DNA of 64,000 bases from Pedobacter antarcticus. Its GTDB lineage: Bacteria > Bacteroidota > Bacteroidia > Sphingobacteriales > Sphingobacteriaceae. The notes beneath the pieces were generated by a model that made no database searches, was not told the origin of the DNA, and saw nothing but the letters and a program-made list of their open reading frames with translations. A program made the position numbers and the translations under genes. The number at the start of each line of letters is the position of its first letter. The first letter of the stretch is position 1. The stretch is taken from contig NZ_FONS01000001.1 of the NCBI RefSeq assembly GCF_900112985.1, positions 555,730-619,729 of the forward strand, given 5' to 3'. Of the stretch, positions 54,067-62,560 are shown piece after piece.

Positions 54067-55128
54067 TCAATGGCTTTTTGGAAGTATAAAATGGAAAGTA
54101 GTACCGGAACCTTCCACACTTTCACACCAAATAGTTCCGCCATGCCAACCGACAATGGTTTTAACTATTGACAGGCCGAGTCCTAAAGTAGGCTCGCCAT
54201 TCAGGCCAGGCCTGCGTGAGGCAGTAAATTCCTCAAAGATTTCGTCTAGCTGATTTTCAGGAATACCTATACCGTTATCAGAAAAGCTAAATTGAACCTG
54301 ATCTCCAGCATCTATCACTTCTAAAATGATTTCTCCAGGTGGCCGGGTAAATTTCAATGAATTGGAAATCAGATTATTTATAATCTGCATGAATTTTGCA
54401 TCATCCAGTTCAATAAATATTTCCTCATTTGATCTCAGCAATCTGAAACTGAGTTTGGCAAGATCTTCCGATCGTCTGCATTCCTCCAGGTATTCATTGA
54501 GTTTACATACGATGTCTACTTTTTTCTTAACTAAAATCACTTCGGTGGTTTCCAGAAACTCTCTGTTCAATAAGTCTGCTATCAGATCAATTGCCTGCTG
54601 AAGAATCCCTGCAATGTATTGCGTTTTTTTCTGTATTTGGGGTTCCTCTATTTCACCATCTATTAGCTTGGTAACCGACTTGGCGATATTCAGTGGTCCC
54701 CGCAGGTCATGGGCAAGCATATGTAATATTGAGTTCTTCTTATTTGTATAACGGGCAATAATCTCATGATTAGCAACTTCATCTGTAATCTCGGTTATGC
54801 TTCCCAGTAAAATAAGATTTCCATGCTGACTGGCTATAAACGGGCAGATCTGGAGCCAACGAAACCCCAGGGTCGTATCAAACTTTATTTTCACGCTGCC
54901 GCTGAATTTTCCTCCAATGGCTTTGTCAAAAACATTTTTTAATTCTGCCCAATCATCGGGGTGAATGGCGGACATCAGTACATCATGCAGTTTCAGATTA
55001 GCTTGCTGATCAATAACCCAATGAAAATCAGGATGCAGATATAGAAGTTCGGCAGTGACGACCTGATAAGCAAAATGAACATTTGAACCAAAAGGGTAAG
55101 TGGCAGATGATTGTAATTCGATTTCCAT
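54067..55128 (-). CDS. Sensor histidine kinase with PAS domain
   Basis: A 353-residue soluble kinase: an N-terminal PAS-like domain (about 20-120, with LHPDFHWVIDQQ and LGFRWLQICPFIAS), then HisKA with HMLAHDLRGPLNIAKS (phospho-acceptor His140), then a HATPase domain with N-box NNLISNSLKF, G1 FSDNGIGIP and G2 LGLGLSIVKTI. It lacks the LOV cysteine of its neighbour. It lies 39 bases after a response regulator on the same strand, as third gene of the cluster. No transmembrane helix, so the signal is intracellular. Confidence 0.92.
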   Translation of the reverse strand: MEIELQSSATYPFGSNVHFAYQVVTAELLYLHPDFHWVIDQQANLKLHDVLMSAIHPDDWAELKNVFDKAIGGKFSGSVKIKFDTTLGFRWLQICPFIASQHGNLILLGSITEITDEVANHEIIARYTNKKNSILHMLAHDLRGPLNIAKSVTKLIDGEIEEPQIQKKTQYIAGILQQAIDLIADLLNREFLETTEVILVKKKVDIVCKLNEYLEECRRSEDLAKLSFRLLRSNEEIFIELDDAKFMQIINNLISNSLKFTRPPGEIILEVIDAGDQVQFSFSDNGIGIPENQLDEIFEEFTASRRPGLNGEPTLGLGLSIVKTIVGWHGGTIWCESVEGSGTTFHFILPKSH

Positions 55129-55167
55129 TTAAGTATAAAATAAGCAGTAGCAAACGAATAAAATATT

Positions 55168-55524
55168 TTATAACAGGGCTATTATTTTAGCTTCCAGATC
55201 ATTCATATCAAATGGTTTTGCGATGTAATCAGAGGCACCTGATTTCTCTGCAATGATATGACCTTCTGCACTGGCAGAGTACATAATTACCGGTAAAGAT
55301 GAAAACTTCGGCTCCGCTTTAATCGTCTTTAAAACCTGGTCTCCGGAAAGAACAGGCATCCATATATCCAATAATAACAGATCAGGTTTTTCTGACTCCA
55401 GCCGTTTTAAAACATTTACACTATTTGCTTCTGTAAACACATCGAAACCAAACTCTTCAATGATCATTTCCATCATTTCCAATATCCCGTTATCATCGTC
55501 ACAAATCATAATTTTCTTAACCAT
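55168..55524 (-). CDS. Single-domain response regulator (CheY-like)
   Basis: A 118-residue receiver domain alone: acidic pocket in MICDDDNGI, phospho-acceptor Asp53 in LLLLDIWMPVLSGD, the switch Ser in MYSASAEG and Lys in IAKPFDMNDLE. There is no output domain, so it probably relays phosphate between the two flanking kinases or to another protein. It overlaps the LOV kinase gene by 8 bases. Confidence 0.93.
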   Translation of the reverse strand: MVKKIMICDDDNGILEMMEMIIEEFGFDVFTEANSVNVLKRLESEKPDLLLLDIWMPVLSGDQVLKTIKAEPKFSSLPVIMYSASAEGHIIAEKSGASDYIAKPFDMNDLEAKIIALL

Positions 55525-57055
55525 TGCTCGCCTCTCCCGTATAATCCTTTATTGGTAAAGTAAAACTAAAAACAGAGCCCTCTCCTATTTTGCTTTCAGC
55601 CCATAACGTACCTCCATGGTTTTTAACGATCTGATCACAGATATATAAACCAATTCCCATACCAGGATAGCGTTTTTGTATCTCACCAACGCGGTAGAAC
55701 CGCTCGAATATTTTTTTCAATTCACCTTCTTTAATCCCCATACCTTTATCCTTTACGGAGACTTTAACAAAGTTACTTACTTTAGATACGTAGACCTCGA
55801 CCTCATGTGATTCAGGCGAATATTTAATTGCGTTACTGATTAAATTGGTCAGAACCTGGACTAAGTGCATTTCGTCGCCATTAAAAACGGCTTCAACTTT
55901 ACCTTTTAAAATTATGTTATAACCCGGTGTCGCAGCCTTTAGCCCGTCAATAGTATCAATGACCATCTTATCGAAATCAAAAGATTCCATATGTAATTCC
56001 AGATTACCGGTTTGTATCCGGGACACATCGAGCAGTTCCGCCAATAATTGGTTCAACCTGTCTACATAAACCCCAGTCTTATCGACCACTGATCTGAACT
56101 TATCACTCACAGTTTCGGGCATCAGGCGTTGCATCATTTGTACGTAGCCAAGCACGGTAGTCAAAGGGGTTTTCAGTTCGTGGCTCGCAATAGACAGGAA
56201 ATCATCTTTGCGCTGTTCTATAGCTTTACGCTCAGTAATATCTTCAATAGCCAGTAGAATTCTATCCTTAAACTGCCCCTCCAGTTCAATCCGATGTGCA
56301 TTCAGCAACATCAGCTTCTTTCCGATATGAGGAAATTCATGCTCCACTTCATAATCCAGTACAGGGTTGTTTGTAGGAAGAATTTCCAGCATCATCTTTC
56401 TAAGTTCAGGGATGTCCCATTGTCCGTTTCCTAATTCATACAGCATTTTACCCTTAGTTTCACTAATAGATACTTTAAATGTATTCAAGAAATGACTATT
56501 TGCACTCAGAATATGGTAATCCTTATCCATCACCAGTAAGCTCTCTCTTATAGTTTCTACAATACTGGACAGGTATTCTTCATTCTCTTTCAACATCCGG
56601 GTTCGCTCTACGACTTTACGGTCTGTCTCATTATAATATAATTGTAAGGCCTGTTCAGCTTTTCTTCTGTCTGTGATATCATTCTGGATTCCAATAAAAT
56701 TGGTTACGCATCCTTTATCATCCTTCACGGCAGAGAGATATAGTTCATTATAAAATAGCTCACCACTCTTATTGTAGTTTCTAAATTCAACCATACAGCT
56801 CTCTCCTCTGGCGATTGCTTCACGCACCGTTTTTCGGGATTCCTGTTTGCGATCCTGATTTTGCAAAAAACGGCAATTATGCCCAATGATCTCTTCACGG
56901 CTATAACCAGAAAGCCGTTCGAATGCCGGATTGCAATAAATGATAGGATTATCAGGCAATAGATTATCGGTAATTACTATCCCGGTATTCGCTGCTTCCA
57001 CTACTTTTTCCAGAAGCACCTGATCAGTTAAATTGGGTTTGATATTTGAATTCAT
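55517..57055 (-). CDS. LOV-domain histidine kinase (putative blue-light sensor)
   Basis: A 512-residue soluble kinase. Residues about 15-135 form a PAS domain of LOV type: IGHNCRFLQNQD carries the flavin-adduct Cys61 in the canonical NCRFLQ motif, with Asn93 (FRNYNKSG), Asn103 (FYNELYLS) and Gln124 (FIGIQND) in the flavin-contact positions. A second PAS domain (about 160-275), HisKA (SHELKTPLTT, His292) and a HATPase domain (LISNAIKYSP, VKDKGMGI, GMGIGLYICDQI) follow. It overlaps the response regulator by 8 bases and heads the cluster. Light sensing is inferred from the intact motif. Confidence 0.93.
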   Translation of the reverse strand: MNSNIKPNLTDQVLLEKVVEAANTGIVITDNLLPDNPIIYCNPAFERLSGYSREEIIGHNCRFLQNQDRKQESRKTVREAIARGESCMVEFRNYNKSGELFYNELYLSAVKDDKGCVTNFIGIQNDITDRRKAEQALQLYYNETDRKVVERTRMLKENEEYLSSIVETIRESLLVMDKDYHILSANSHFLNTFKVSISETKGKMLYELGNGQWDIPELRKMMLEILPTNNPVLDYEVEHEFPHIGKKLMLLNAHRIELEGQFKDRILLAIEDITERKAIEQRKDDFLSIASHELKTPLTTVLGYVQMMQRLMPETVSDKFRSVVDKTGVYVDRLNQLLAELLDVSRIQTGNLELHMESFDFDKMVIDTIDGLKAATPGYNIILKGKVEAVFNGDEMHLVQVLTNLISNAIKYSPESHEVEVYVSKVSNFVKVSVKDKGMGIKEGELKKIFERFYRVGEIQKRYPGMGIGLYICDQIVKNHGGTLWAESKIGEGSVFSFTLPIKDYTGEASNG

Positions 57056-57174
57056 TAAAATACACTACATTATAAAGCTCATTTTGTTTATATCATTTGT
57101 AAAAACAATTGTATGCCTATATTAATTAATTGTTTACATACGATCTTTTTCTCAATTTGGATTAGAGATATTGA

Positions 57175-57633
57175 CTAAATAAAATGATATAAAAATATAA
57201 CGTCTCCTGTATAGGCAGGCTTGGCGTGATCTTTTATGATAAGTGTGGCTTCAATAATCACTTTAGTGGTACCTCTAAGATTTACTATCGACTTAAGCTT
57301 AGCTTTTAACTGCACTTCACTATCTACTACTACAGCCTGACCGAATTTAAACTGTTCAATCCCGTAATTTATTTCCATCTTAATATTCTGAACATCAGCA
57401 ATTTGTTTCCATAAATATGGAATGAGTGATAAGGTTAAGTATCCATGTGCAATAGTCGCACTAAATGGCCCCTCTTTTTCAGCTCTTTCTTTATCTACAT
57501 GAATCCATTGATGATCGAGAGTCGCATCGGCAAACTTATTTATTTGGTGTTGATCTATTTTATGCCATTTCGAAACCCCTATTTCTTTGCCTAAATAAGA
57601 TTTATACTCTTCAAAATTTCTAATAACTAACAT
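57175..57633 (-). CDS. MaoC-family (NodN-like) dehydratase
   Basis: A 152-residue hot-dog-fold protein with the (R)-hydratase signature: HQINKFADATLDHQWIHVDK, where the Asp and His of DHQWIH are the catalytic pair, followed by HGYLTLSLIPYLW. It hydrates trans-enoyl thioesters such as enoyl-CoA. The size fits the single-domain MaoC/NodN type. Solitary gene with no fatty-acid neighbour. Confidence 0.9.
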   Translation of the reverse strand: MLVIRNFEEYKSYLGKEIGVSKWHKIDQHQINKFADATLDHQWIHVDKERAEKEGPFSATIAHGYLTLSLIPYLWKQIADVQNIKMEINYGIEQFKFGQAVVVDSEVQLKAKLKSIVNLRGTTKVIIEATLIIKDHAKPAYTGDVIFLYHFI

Positions 57634-57815
57634 ATTTATATTCCTTTTTTATCGATTTAAGTTGTTTCAGTTCCCATTTGCTACACGCCAAATCCGTGCC
57701 GTGATAGTATCATAATATAGCAATTGAAATTGATGTCCCAAATCATCTGGTCACAAATTTCTGTGCGGCATAAAAATTCATTAAAGTATACCGTTTAGTT
57801 TAAAGAATACTCGAC

Positions 57816-58166
57816 CTACTTCCTTAAAATCTTCTCCATTCCCCTACCCTTCGCCAATTCGTCAATCAGCTTATCCAGATAGCGTATCTTTTGCATTATC
57901 GGGTCTTCAATTTCTTCGACACGGTAGCCACAGATTACACCAGTGATTTTTGAAGTATTAGGATTTATCTGTGGTGCTTGCTCAAAAAAGGTTTCAACAT
58001 CTATTCTGCTATCTAGTTTTTGTTGCAATGTTTGTGCATCATATCCCGTAAGCCAAAATATAATCTCGTCTACTTCATCTTTTGTACGTCCTTTTTTTTC
58101 CGCTTTTTGAATATAATGCGGGTAAACCCCAGCGAAGGGCATTTTAAATACTCGGGTATTTTCCAT
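57816..58166 (-). CDS. DUF2200 family protein
   Basis: A 116-residue cytoplasmic protein with the family pattern VFKMPFAGVYPHYIQKAEKK, then EVDEIIFWLTGYD, FFEQAPQINPN and ITGVICGYRVEEIEDPIMQK. It covers the whole domain. The function is unknown. It follows the Gfo/Idh/MocA gene's start by 8 bases on the same strand (being upstream of it), so the two may share a transcript. Confidence 0.88.
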   Translation of the reverse strand: MENTRVFKMPFAGVYPHYIQKAEKKGRTKDEVDEIIFWLTGYDAQTLQQKLDSRIDVETFFEQAPQINPNTSKITGVICGYRVEEIEDPIMQKIRYLDKLIDELAKGRGMEKILRK

Positions 58167-58174
58167 ATCCCATC

Positions 58175-59293
58175 CTAAAGATTAAGGGTAATCTTTTTAT
58201 TCGTTTTAACCGCCAGGTAGATCGCGTCAATGATTTTTAAATCTTTCAAAGCTTCTTCGCCATCTACAGGCACAACTGGGGGGGTTCCTTCTAGAATGAT
58301 CCCAGCCATTTCTTCCATCTGTACGGTTTGATGAGTGGTTACAGGCTGGGTTAATTCACCTTTATTTGTACGGCCTTTAATTGGACCATAACCGGTAGAG
58401 GGCTGCAGTTCTGCAAATCCTTTATCGCCATTCAGGAAAAACCGGTCCAGATTATTCATGTTATATGTTGATAAGCAAGAAGCTGTCGCGCCGCTGGGAA
58501 ACCCAAATTGAAATTGAATAGTTTCATCAACCCCCTCTTTAAATAGTACAGGATCTGTTTTGGTTTCTTGTGCGGTGACCCATACAGGTTCTTCACCAAC
58601 CATATAACGCGCACCGTTGATAGCGTATATTCCAATATCCATAAGCGCTCCACCACCAGCCATTTGTTTATTCAATCGCCATTGTTTAGGATCACCAATT
58701 TTAAAACCACACAAGCCCTGAAAGAATGTAATTTTCCCAAAATCTCCATTCTTTCTCATTTTAATAATTTCAAGTGTTTTGGGTTCAAAATGCATACGGT
58801 AGCCAACCAGCAGTTTAACGTTTGCTTTTCTACAGGCGTCAATCATTTCCTGTCCTTCTCTTGCATTCAAAGCCATTGGCTTTTCGCAAATTACATGTTT
58901 ACCCGCTTTAGCTACACGTATTACGTGGTCATGATGTAAAGCATTAGGCGTTATCACATATACGGCATCAATATCAGGGTTTTCGATGATTCTGTCAAAA
59001 TTCTCATAATTGTAACAGTTCTTCTCTAAAATCCCATACTTGCTTTGCCAGTCTTTGACTTTCGAAGGCGTACCGCTAATCACACCGACAAGTTTAGCTT
59101 TAACACATGATTGCATCGCTTCGGCAACACGGCTACCGTACCCGCCCAAACCCATTATCGCTACCCGCAAAACTGGCCCGTCATAAAGTTCATTATATTC
59201 ATTCTTACCGGCAGCCCAACTATTAACGGATGCCAGATGTAAGGCCAGGGCGGATCCGCCTAACTTTTGTAAAAAATCCCGACGTGAATTCAT
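58175..59293 (-). CDS. Gfo/Idh/MocA-family oxidoreductase, exported
   Basis: A 372-residue NAD(P)-dependent oxidoreductase with a Tat-type N-terminus (SRRDFLQKLGGSALALHLAS). The Rossmann domain has AIMGLGGYGSRVAEAM and the EKP motif in HVICEKPMALN. The C-terminal domain carries GGGALMDIGIYAINGARYM with the expected Asp and Tyr/His positions. Such exported members act on sugars or their derivatives in the periplasm. It is 128 bases downstream of the GH92 glycosidase, so it may use a sugar released by that enzyme. Confidence 0.92.
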   Translation of the reverse strand: MNSRRDFLQKLGGSALALHLASVNSWAAGKNEYNELYDGPVLRVAIMGLGGYGSRVAEAMQSCVKAKLVGVISGTPSKVKDWQSKYGILEKNCYNYENFDRIIENPDIDAVYVITPNALHHDHVIRVAKAGKHVICEKPMALNAREGQEMIDACRKANVKLLVGYRMHFEPKTLEIIKMRKNGDFGKITFFQGLCGFKIGDPKQWRLNKQMAGGGALMDIGIYAINGARYMVGEEPVWVTAQETKTDPVLFKEGVDETIQFQFGFPSGATASCLSTYNMNNLDRFFLNGDKGFAELQPSTGYGPIKGRTNKGELTQPVTTHQTVQMEEMAGIILEGTPPVVPVDGEEALKDLKIIDAIYLAVKTNKKITLNL

Positions 59294-59421
59294 AAGTTTA
59301 AATGTATTTAGTCTGTAATATAAGTTTTATCAAGAACAAATATCACTCCGTACAGTTTCAACTAATTATAGTACAACACAATACAGGAAAAAATTAAACA
59401 AACACGTCAGCCTGCCTGCCG

Positions 59422-61578
59422 CTAAAGTTTTTCCGTGATTATCTCTACTTTACCTCCGTTTTTAAACAGATCGTGAGAGATAAAATAGCCTTTATTTTTT
59501 TCTCCATTAACTTTTATTTCGGTAATAGCCCTTCCCTTTTCAGGTTTTGTGATCGTTAGTACCTTCCCATTTGGCGTTGTCCATTTAACCTCGTCAAATA
59601 GTGGGGCAGTCACGATATACTCGGCATCGGTGGCCGAAAATGGATAAAAACCTAATGCAGTAAATACATACCAGGAGGACAATTCTCCAGCATCATCCAT
59701 ACCACAAAGTGCTAAACCATGCTCACCTATACCATATAAATTATTCAGGATGTTATCAATTACTTTCTGGGACTTCTCAGGTTTTCCAATAAAATGATAA
59801 GAAAATGGTGCTTCATGATCGGGCTGATTACCGTGGCAATACTGCCCGATCATACTTTCCACATTTCTGGCTATATACTTTGGATTCCACGGCAGGGTAA
59901 ATAACGAATCCAGCTTGGACTCAAAGCCTTTATCTCCTCCGTATAACGCAATCAGACCTTTCATATCATGAGGTGCGTAAAATGATACTTGCCAGGCATT
60001 AGCCTCACGATACATGTACTCATAGTAGGGATATTGTGGATTAAAAGGTGTGATCCAGTCTCCATTTTCCAGTCTGCCCCTCATAAACCGTGTAGAAGGA
60101 TCAAACATATTTTTATAATTATTAGATCTTGCCATCAGGATTCTGTAATTGGCTGTATCACCTAGCTTTTTTGCCATCTGCGCAAGCGAATAATCATCAT
60201 AAGCATACTCCAGGGTTTTAGATACTCCCGCTCTGGCCTTGGTTTCCACATGAGGATTATCGACATCCGGATCAGATATAAAACCCTTTTTAAGATATTC
60301 ATCCAGGAAAGGACGCGCTCCGGGTGATACATTTGCATTTCTTAACAGAATGTCGTAGGTACCTTTAACATCAAAATTATCGATCCCCCTCAGATAAGCA
60401 CCAGCAATGGAGGAAGCTCCATGGTCACCATGAAAAAAGGTAGGAATAAATCCAGTCTTGTCTCCGACGTCCTTCATTGATTTAATCACGTCAGTAGTAA
60501 CCTGCGGAGACATTAACCCTAAAAGAACATCCTTATTGCGGTAAGTATCCCATAAAGACGGTTCGGTATAGTATTTGTAATTATCTGCTTTGACAACTGT
60601 ATGCTTAGCATCTTTAAACTCACCGTTCACATCACTACGCAGTGCAGGCCACAGAAGTGAGCGATACAAAGAAGAATAAAGCATCACCTTTTGTTTCTCT
60701 GTTCCACCTTTCACTTGAACGGCCGACAGCATTTTCTCCCAGGTCTTGTGTGCCTCACTACGAATGGACTCAAACGATTTATTACCGATCTCTTTATCCA
60801 GATTCGCTTTTGCATTGGCTGTGCTTACAAATGACAATCCTATTTTAAGCTCTACCGGGCCTTTTCCTCCATCCGCCAAGTGCACTATTGCATAGCCGTC
60901 TTTTTCGCCTGTGGATTTGATTTCCAGCTTTTCAATATCTGTATTCAGAACTGCGTAAAAGTAGACGTTCTCTCCCCCTTGAAATCCTTTTAGAGCAGAT
61001 TTACTTACCTGCTCAATATTCCAGTTATTTACGCCACTAAGTGCTTTTGATAAGTCGAACAATACCTGTCTGCTATGATTATTAGTATACTCATAGCTAT
61101 GATAACCAGTTCTTAATGTTGATGTCAGACGGACATTCACCTTATAATCTTCAAGATATACCTGATAATAACCTGGCTCGGCGCTTTCGTTTTTATGAGA
61201 AAAACGGGAACCTGCTTTTGAGCCTGGATTTGACATAGGCAGTACAGGAATATTTCCTAAGTTCCAATGTCCTTTATTCGTATGAGTAAACCCGACTATT
61301 ACAGAATCTTCATATTCATACCCGGCACCCGCCGGCTGGTATTTTGTCATAGGGCTGAGCTGAACCATTGCATTTGGTAATGAACTACCTGGAAAAGTAA
61401 GTCCAGACCAAGCTCTCCAGTCTTCTGGCAACTCAAATCCAAGAATCTTTGGATCTGTAACTGCCTCTGTTCCGATAAAAGTATTTACATACTTCGTATT
61501 TGTTTTGCTCGTCTGACTCTTAACTGCGGTAGATAAAAACAGGATTATCAACAGCAAACTCGTGCATCTTTTTTTCAT
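59422..61578 (-). CDS. GH92-family glycosidase (alpha-mannosidase type)
   Basis: A 718-residue secreted enzyme (frame open to 61650; the ATG at 61578 gives a signal peptide ending AVKSQ). The GH92 pattern is clear: YVNTFIGTEAV at the start, GFTHTNKGHWNLGNIPVLPM, then DTYRNKDVLLGLMSP, FFHGDHGASSIAG and MDDAGELSSWYVFTALGFYP with the Ca- and acid-base regions. GH92 members are Ca-dependent exo-alpha-mannosidases. Periplasmic or surface location is likely. No SusCD pair or other glycosidase stands nearby. Confidence 0.93.
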   Translation of the reverse strand: MKKRCTSLLLIILFLSTAVKSQTSKTNTKYVNTFIGTEAVTDPKILGFELPEDWRAWSGLTFPGSSLPNAMVQLSPMTKYQPAGAGYEYEDSVIVGFTHTNKGHWNLGNIPVLPMSNPGSKAGSRFSHKNESAEPGYYQVYLEDYKVNVRLTSTLRTGYHSYEYTNNHSRQVLFDLSKALSGVNNWNIEQVSKSALKGFQGGENVYFYAVLNTDIEKLEIKSTGEKDGYAIVHLADGGKGPVELKIGLSFVSTANAKANLDKEIGNKSFESIRSEAHKTWEKMLSAVQVKGGTEKQKVMLYSSLYRSLLWPALRSDVNGEFKDAKHTVVKADNYKYYTEPSLWDTYRNKDVLLGLMSPQVTTDVIKSMKDVGDKTGFIPTFFHGDHGASSIAGAYLRGIDNFDVKGTYDILLRNANVSPGARPFLDEYLKKGFISDPDVDNPHVETKARAGVSKTLEYAYDDYSLAQMAKKLGDTANYRILMARSNNYKNMFDPSTRFMRGRLENGDWITPFNPQYPYYEYMYREANAWQVSFYAPHDMKGLIALYGGDKGFESKLDSLFTLPWNPKYIARNVESMIGQYCHGNQPDHEAPFSYHFIGKPEKSQKVIDNILNNLYGIGEHGLALCGMDDAGELSSWYVFTALGFYPFSATDAEYIVTAPLFDEVKWTTPNGKVLTITKPEKGRAITEIKVNGEKNKGYFISHDLFKNGGKVEIITEKL

Positions 61579-61944
61579 ATTAAACGATTTAGCTTCTATT
61601 TGGTCGCACAAAATACTTAAAAAGAACTTTTGATAATTATCAATTAACATATAATTATTAACAATAGATATTTATCGACCGGTACGCTGAGAAAATGAAT
61701 TAGGTTTCAGCATATTCAGCACGAAATTTGCAACTGACATTATGAAAAAGCATAACAATGATGACAAAAATCCAAGAGTACGGTATACGTGACATAATTA
61801 ACTACCGCTCCCTTGACTGAGTCGAATCCAAATTAACGCAAACAGGTAGAAAACCAAACAATTTCCGGTCTCAGAATGTAGTGAACAAGTATTTGACTCA
61901 AGCCTTCGGGACAGGTACAATGATCTGTTAAATAACTCCAAGCT
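61579..61944. other. Divergent intergenic region
   Basis: About 365 AT-rich bases between the GH92 gene and the plus-strand LprI-like gene. It must hold both promoters. A 16-codon frame (start 61741) has no coding support, and no RNA or repeat was recognised. Confidence 0.4.
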
Positions 61945-62370
61945 ATGAAAACTAACAAAAGCAAACTCTCTACGCATTTCACTCTTTTATTATCTGTAGC
62001 ATTAAGCCTAACGCTGTTCTGCAGTAATTCATTTGGTCAGTCACAGTTTGGAATGAATAGTTCCGCCGCCGTTAATTATAAACAGGCCGATAATGAACTC
62101 AACAAGGTATATCAAACTATACTTAAAGAATATGCATCAAAGACTAAGTTTATAAAAAATATAAAGACTGCTCAACGTCTTTGGCTCAAACTTCGAGACG
62201 CCGATCTAGAGGCCAGATTTCCTGAAAAAGGACAGTATGGAACTGCGGAATCATTATGTAGGGCGACCTACCTGACATCATTAACCAGAGATCGCATCAA
62301 AGTTCTTAAAGTTTGGGTAGATGGTATTCCTGAAGGAGACGTTTGTAATGGATCGGTGAAAACCCGTTAG
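61945..62370 (+). CDS. LprI-like secreted protein (DUF1311)
   Basis: A 141-residue protein with a long signal peptide (cleavage after SFGQS, about residue 32) and one small domain with the LprI/DUF1311 pattern: NYKQADNELNKVYQTILKEY, then LKTAQ-like AQRLWLKLRDADLEARFP and SLCRATYLTSLTRDRIKVL. Some family members inhibit lysozyme, others are uncharacterised. Two Cys (in SLCRAT and GDVCNG) could form a disulfide. It converges with the DHA2 transporter. Confidence 0.87.
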   Translation: MKTNKSKLSTHFTLLLSVALSLTLFCSNSFGQSQFGMNSSAAVNYKQADNELNKVYQTILKEYASKTKFIKNIKTAQRLWLKLRDADLEARFPEKGQYGTAESLCRATYLTSLTRDRIKVLKVWVDGIPEGDVCNGSVKTR

Positions 62371-62395
62371 GAATAATATTCATAAGAATCGGCTA

Positions 62396-62560
62396 TTATT
62401 GTTTATCCTCAGATTTCATATTATCGCCATCTTTAAAATGAAGCCTTCTAAAAATTAATCCTGAAATGATAGTTAATAGTCCAACTACTAAAAAAGTATA
62501 TCTGAACGCATTATGAATCTCGTCATTTATTAGTGTTACATCGCCCTGAAAATCTTCAGC
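62396..62560 (-). pseudogene. Detached C-terminal end of the DHA2 transporter (frameshift)
   Basis: In the frame next to that of the MFS gene, 54 codons run from the break point to TAA at 62396. They read AEDFQGDVTLINDEIHNAF, then a hydrophobic helix FLVVGLLTIISGLIF and a charged tail RRLHFKDGDN. This is the expected fourteenth helix and tail of the DHA2 transporter. One base appears to be missing near 62557-62565. Either a true mutation or a sequencing error. Confidence 0.78.

Noticed and set aside
61741..61791. 16-codon frame upstream of the LprI-like gene
   Set aside because: Very short, with no recognisable composition, partner or ribosome signal; within chance expectation for AT-rich sequence.
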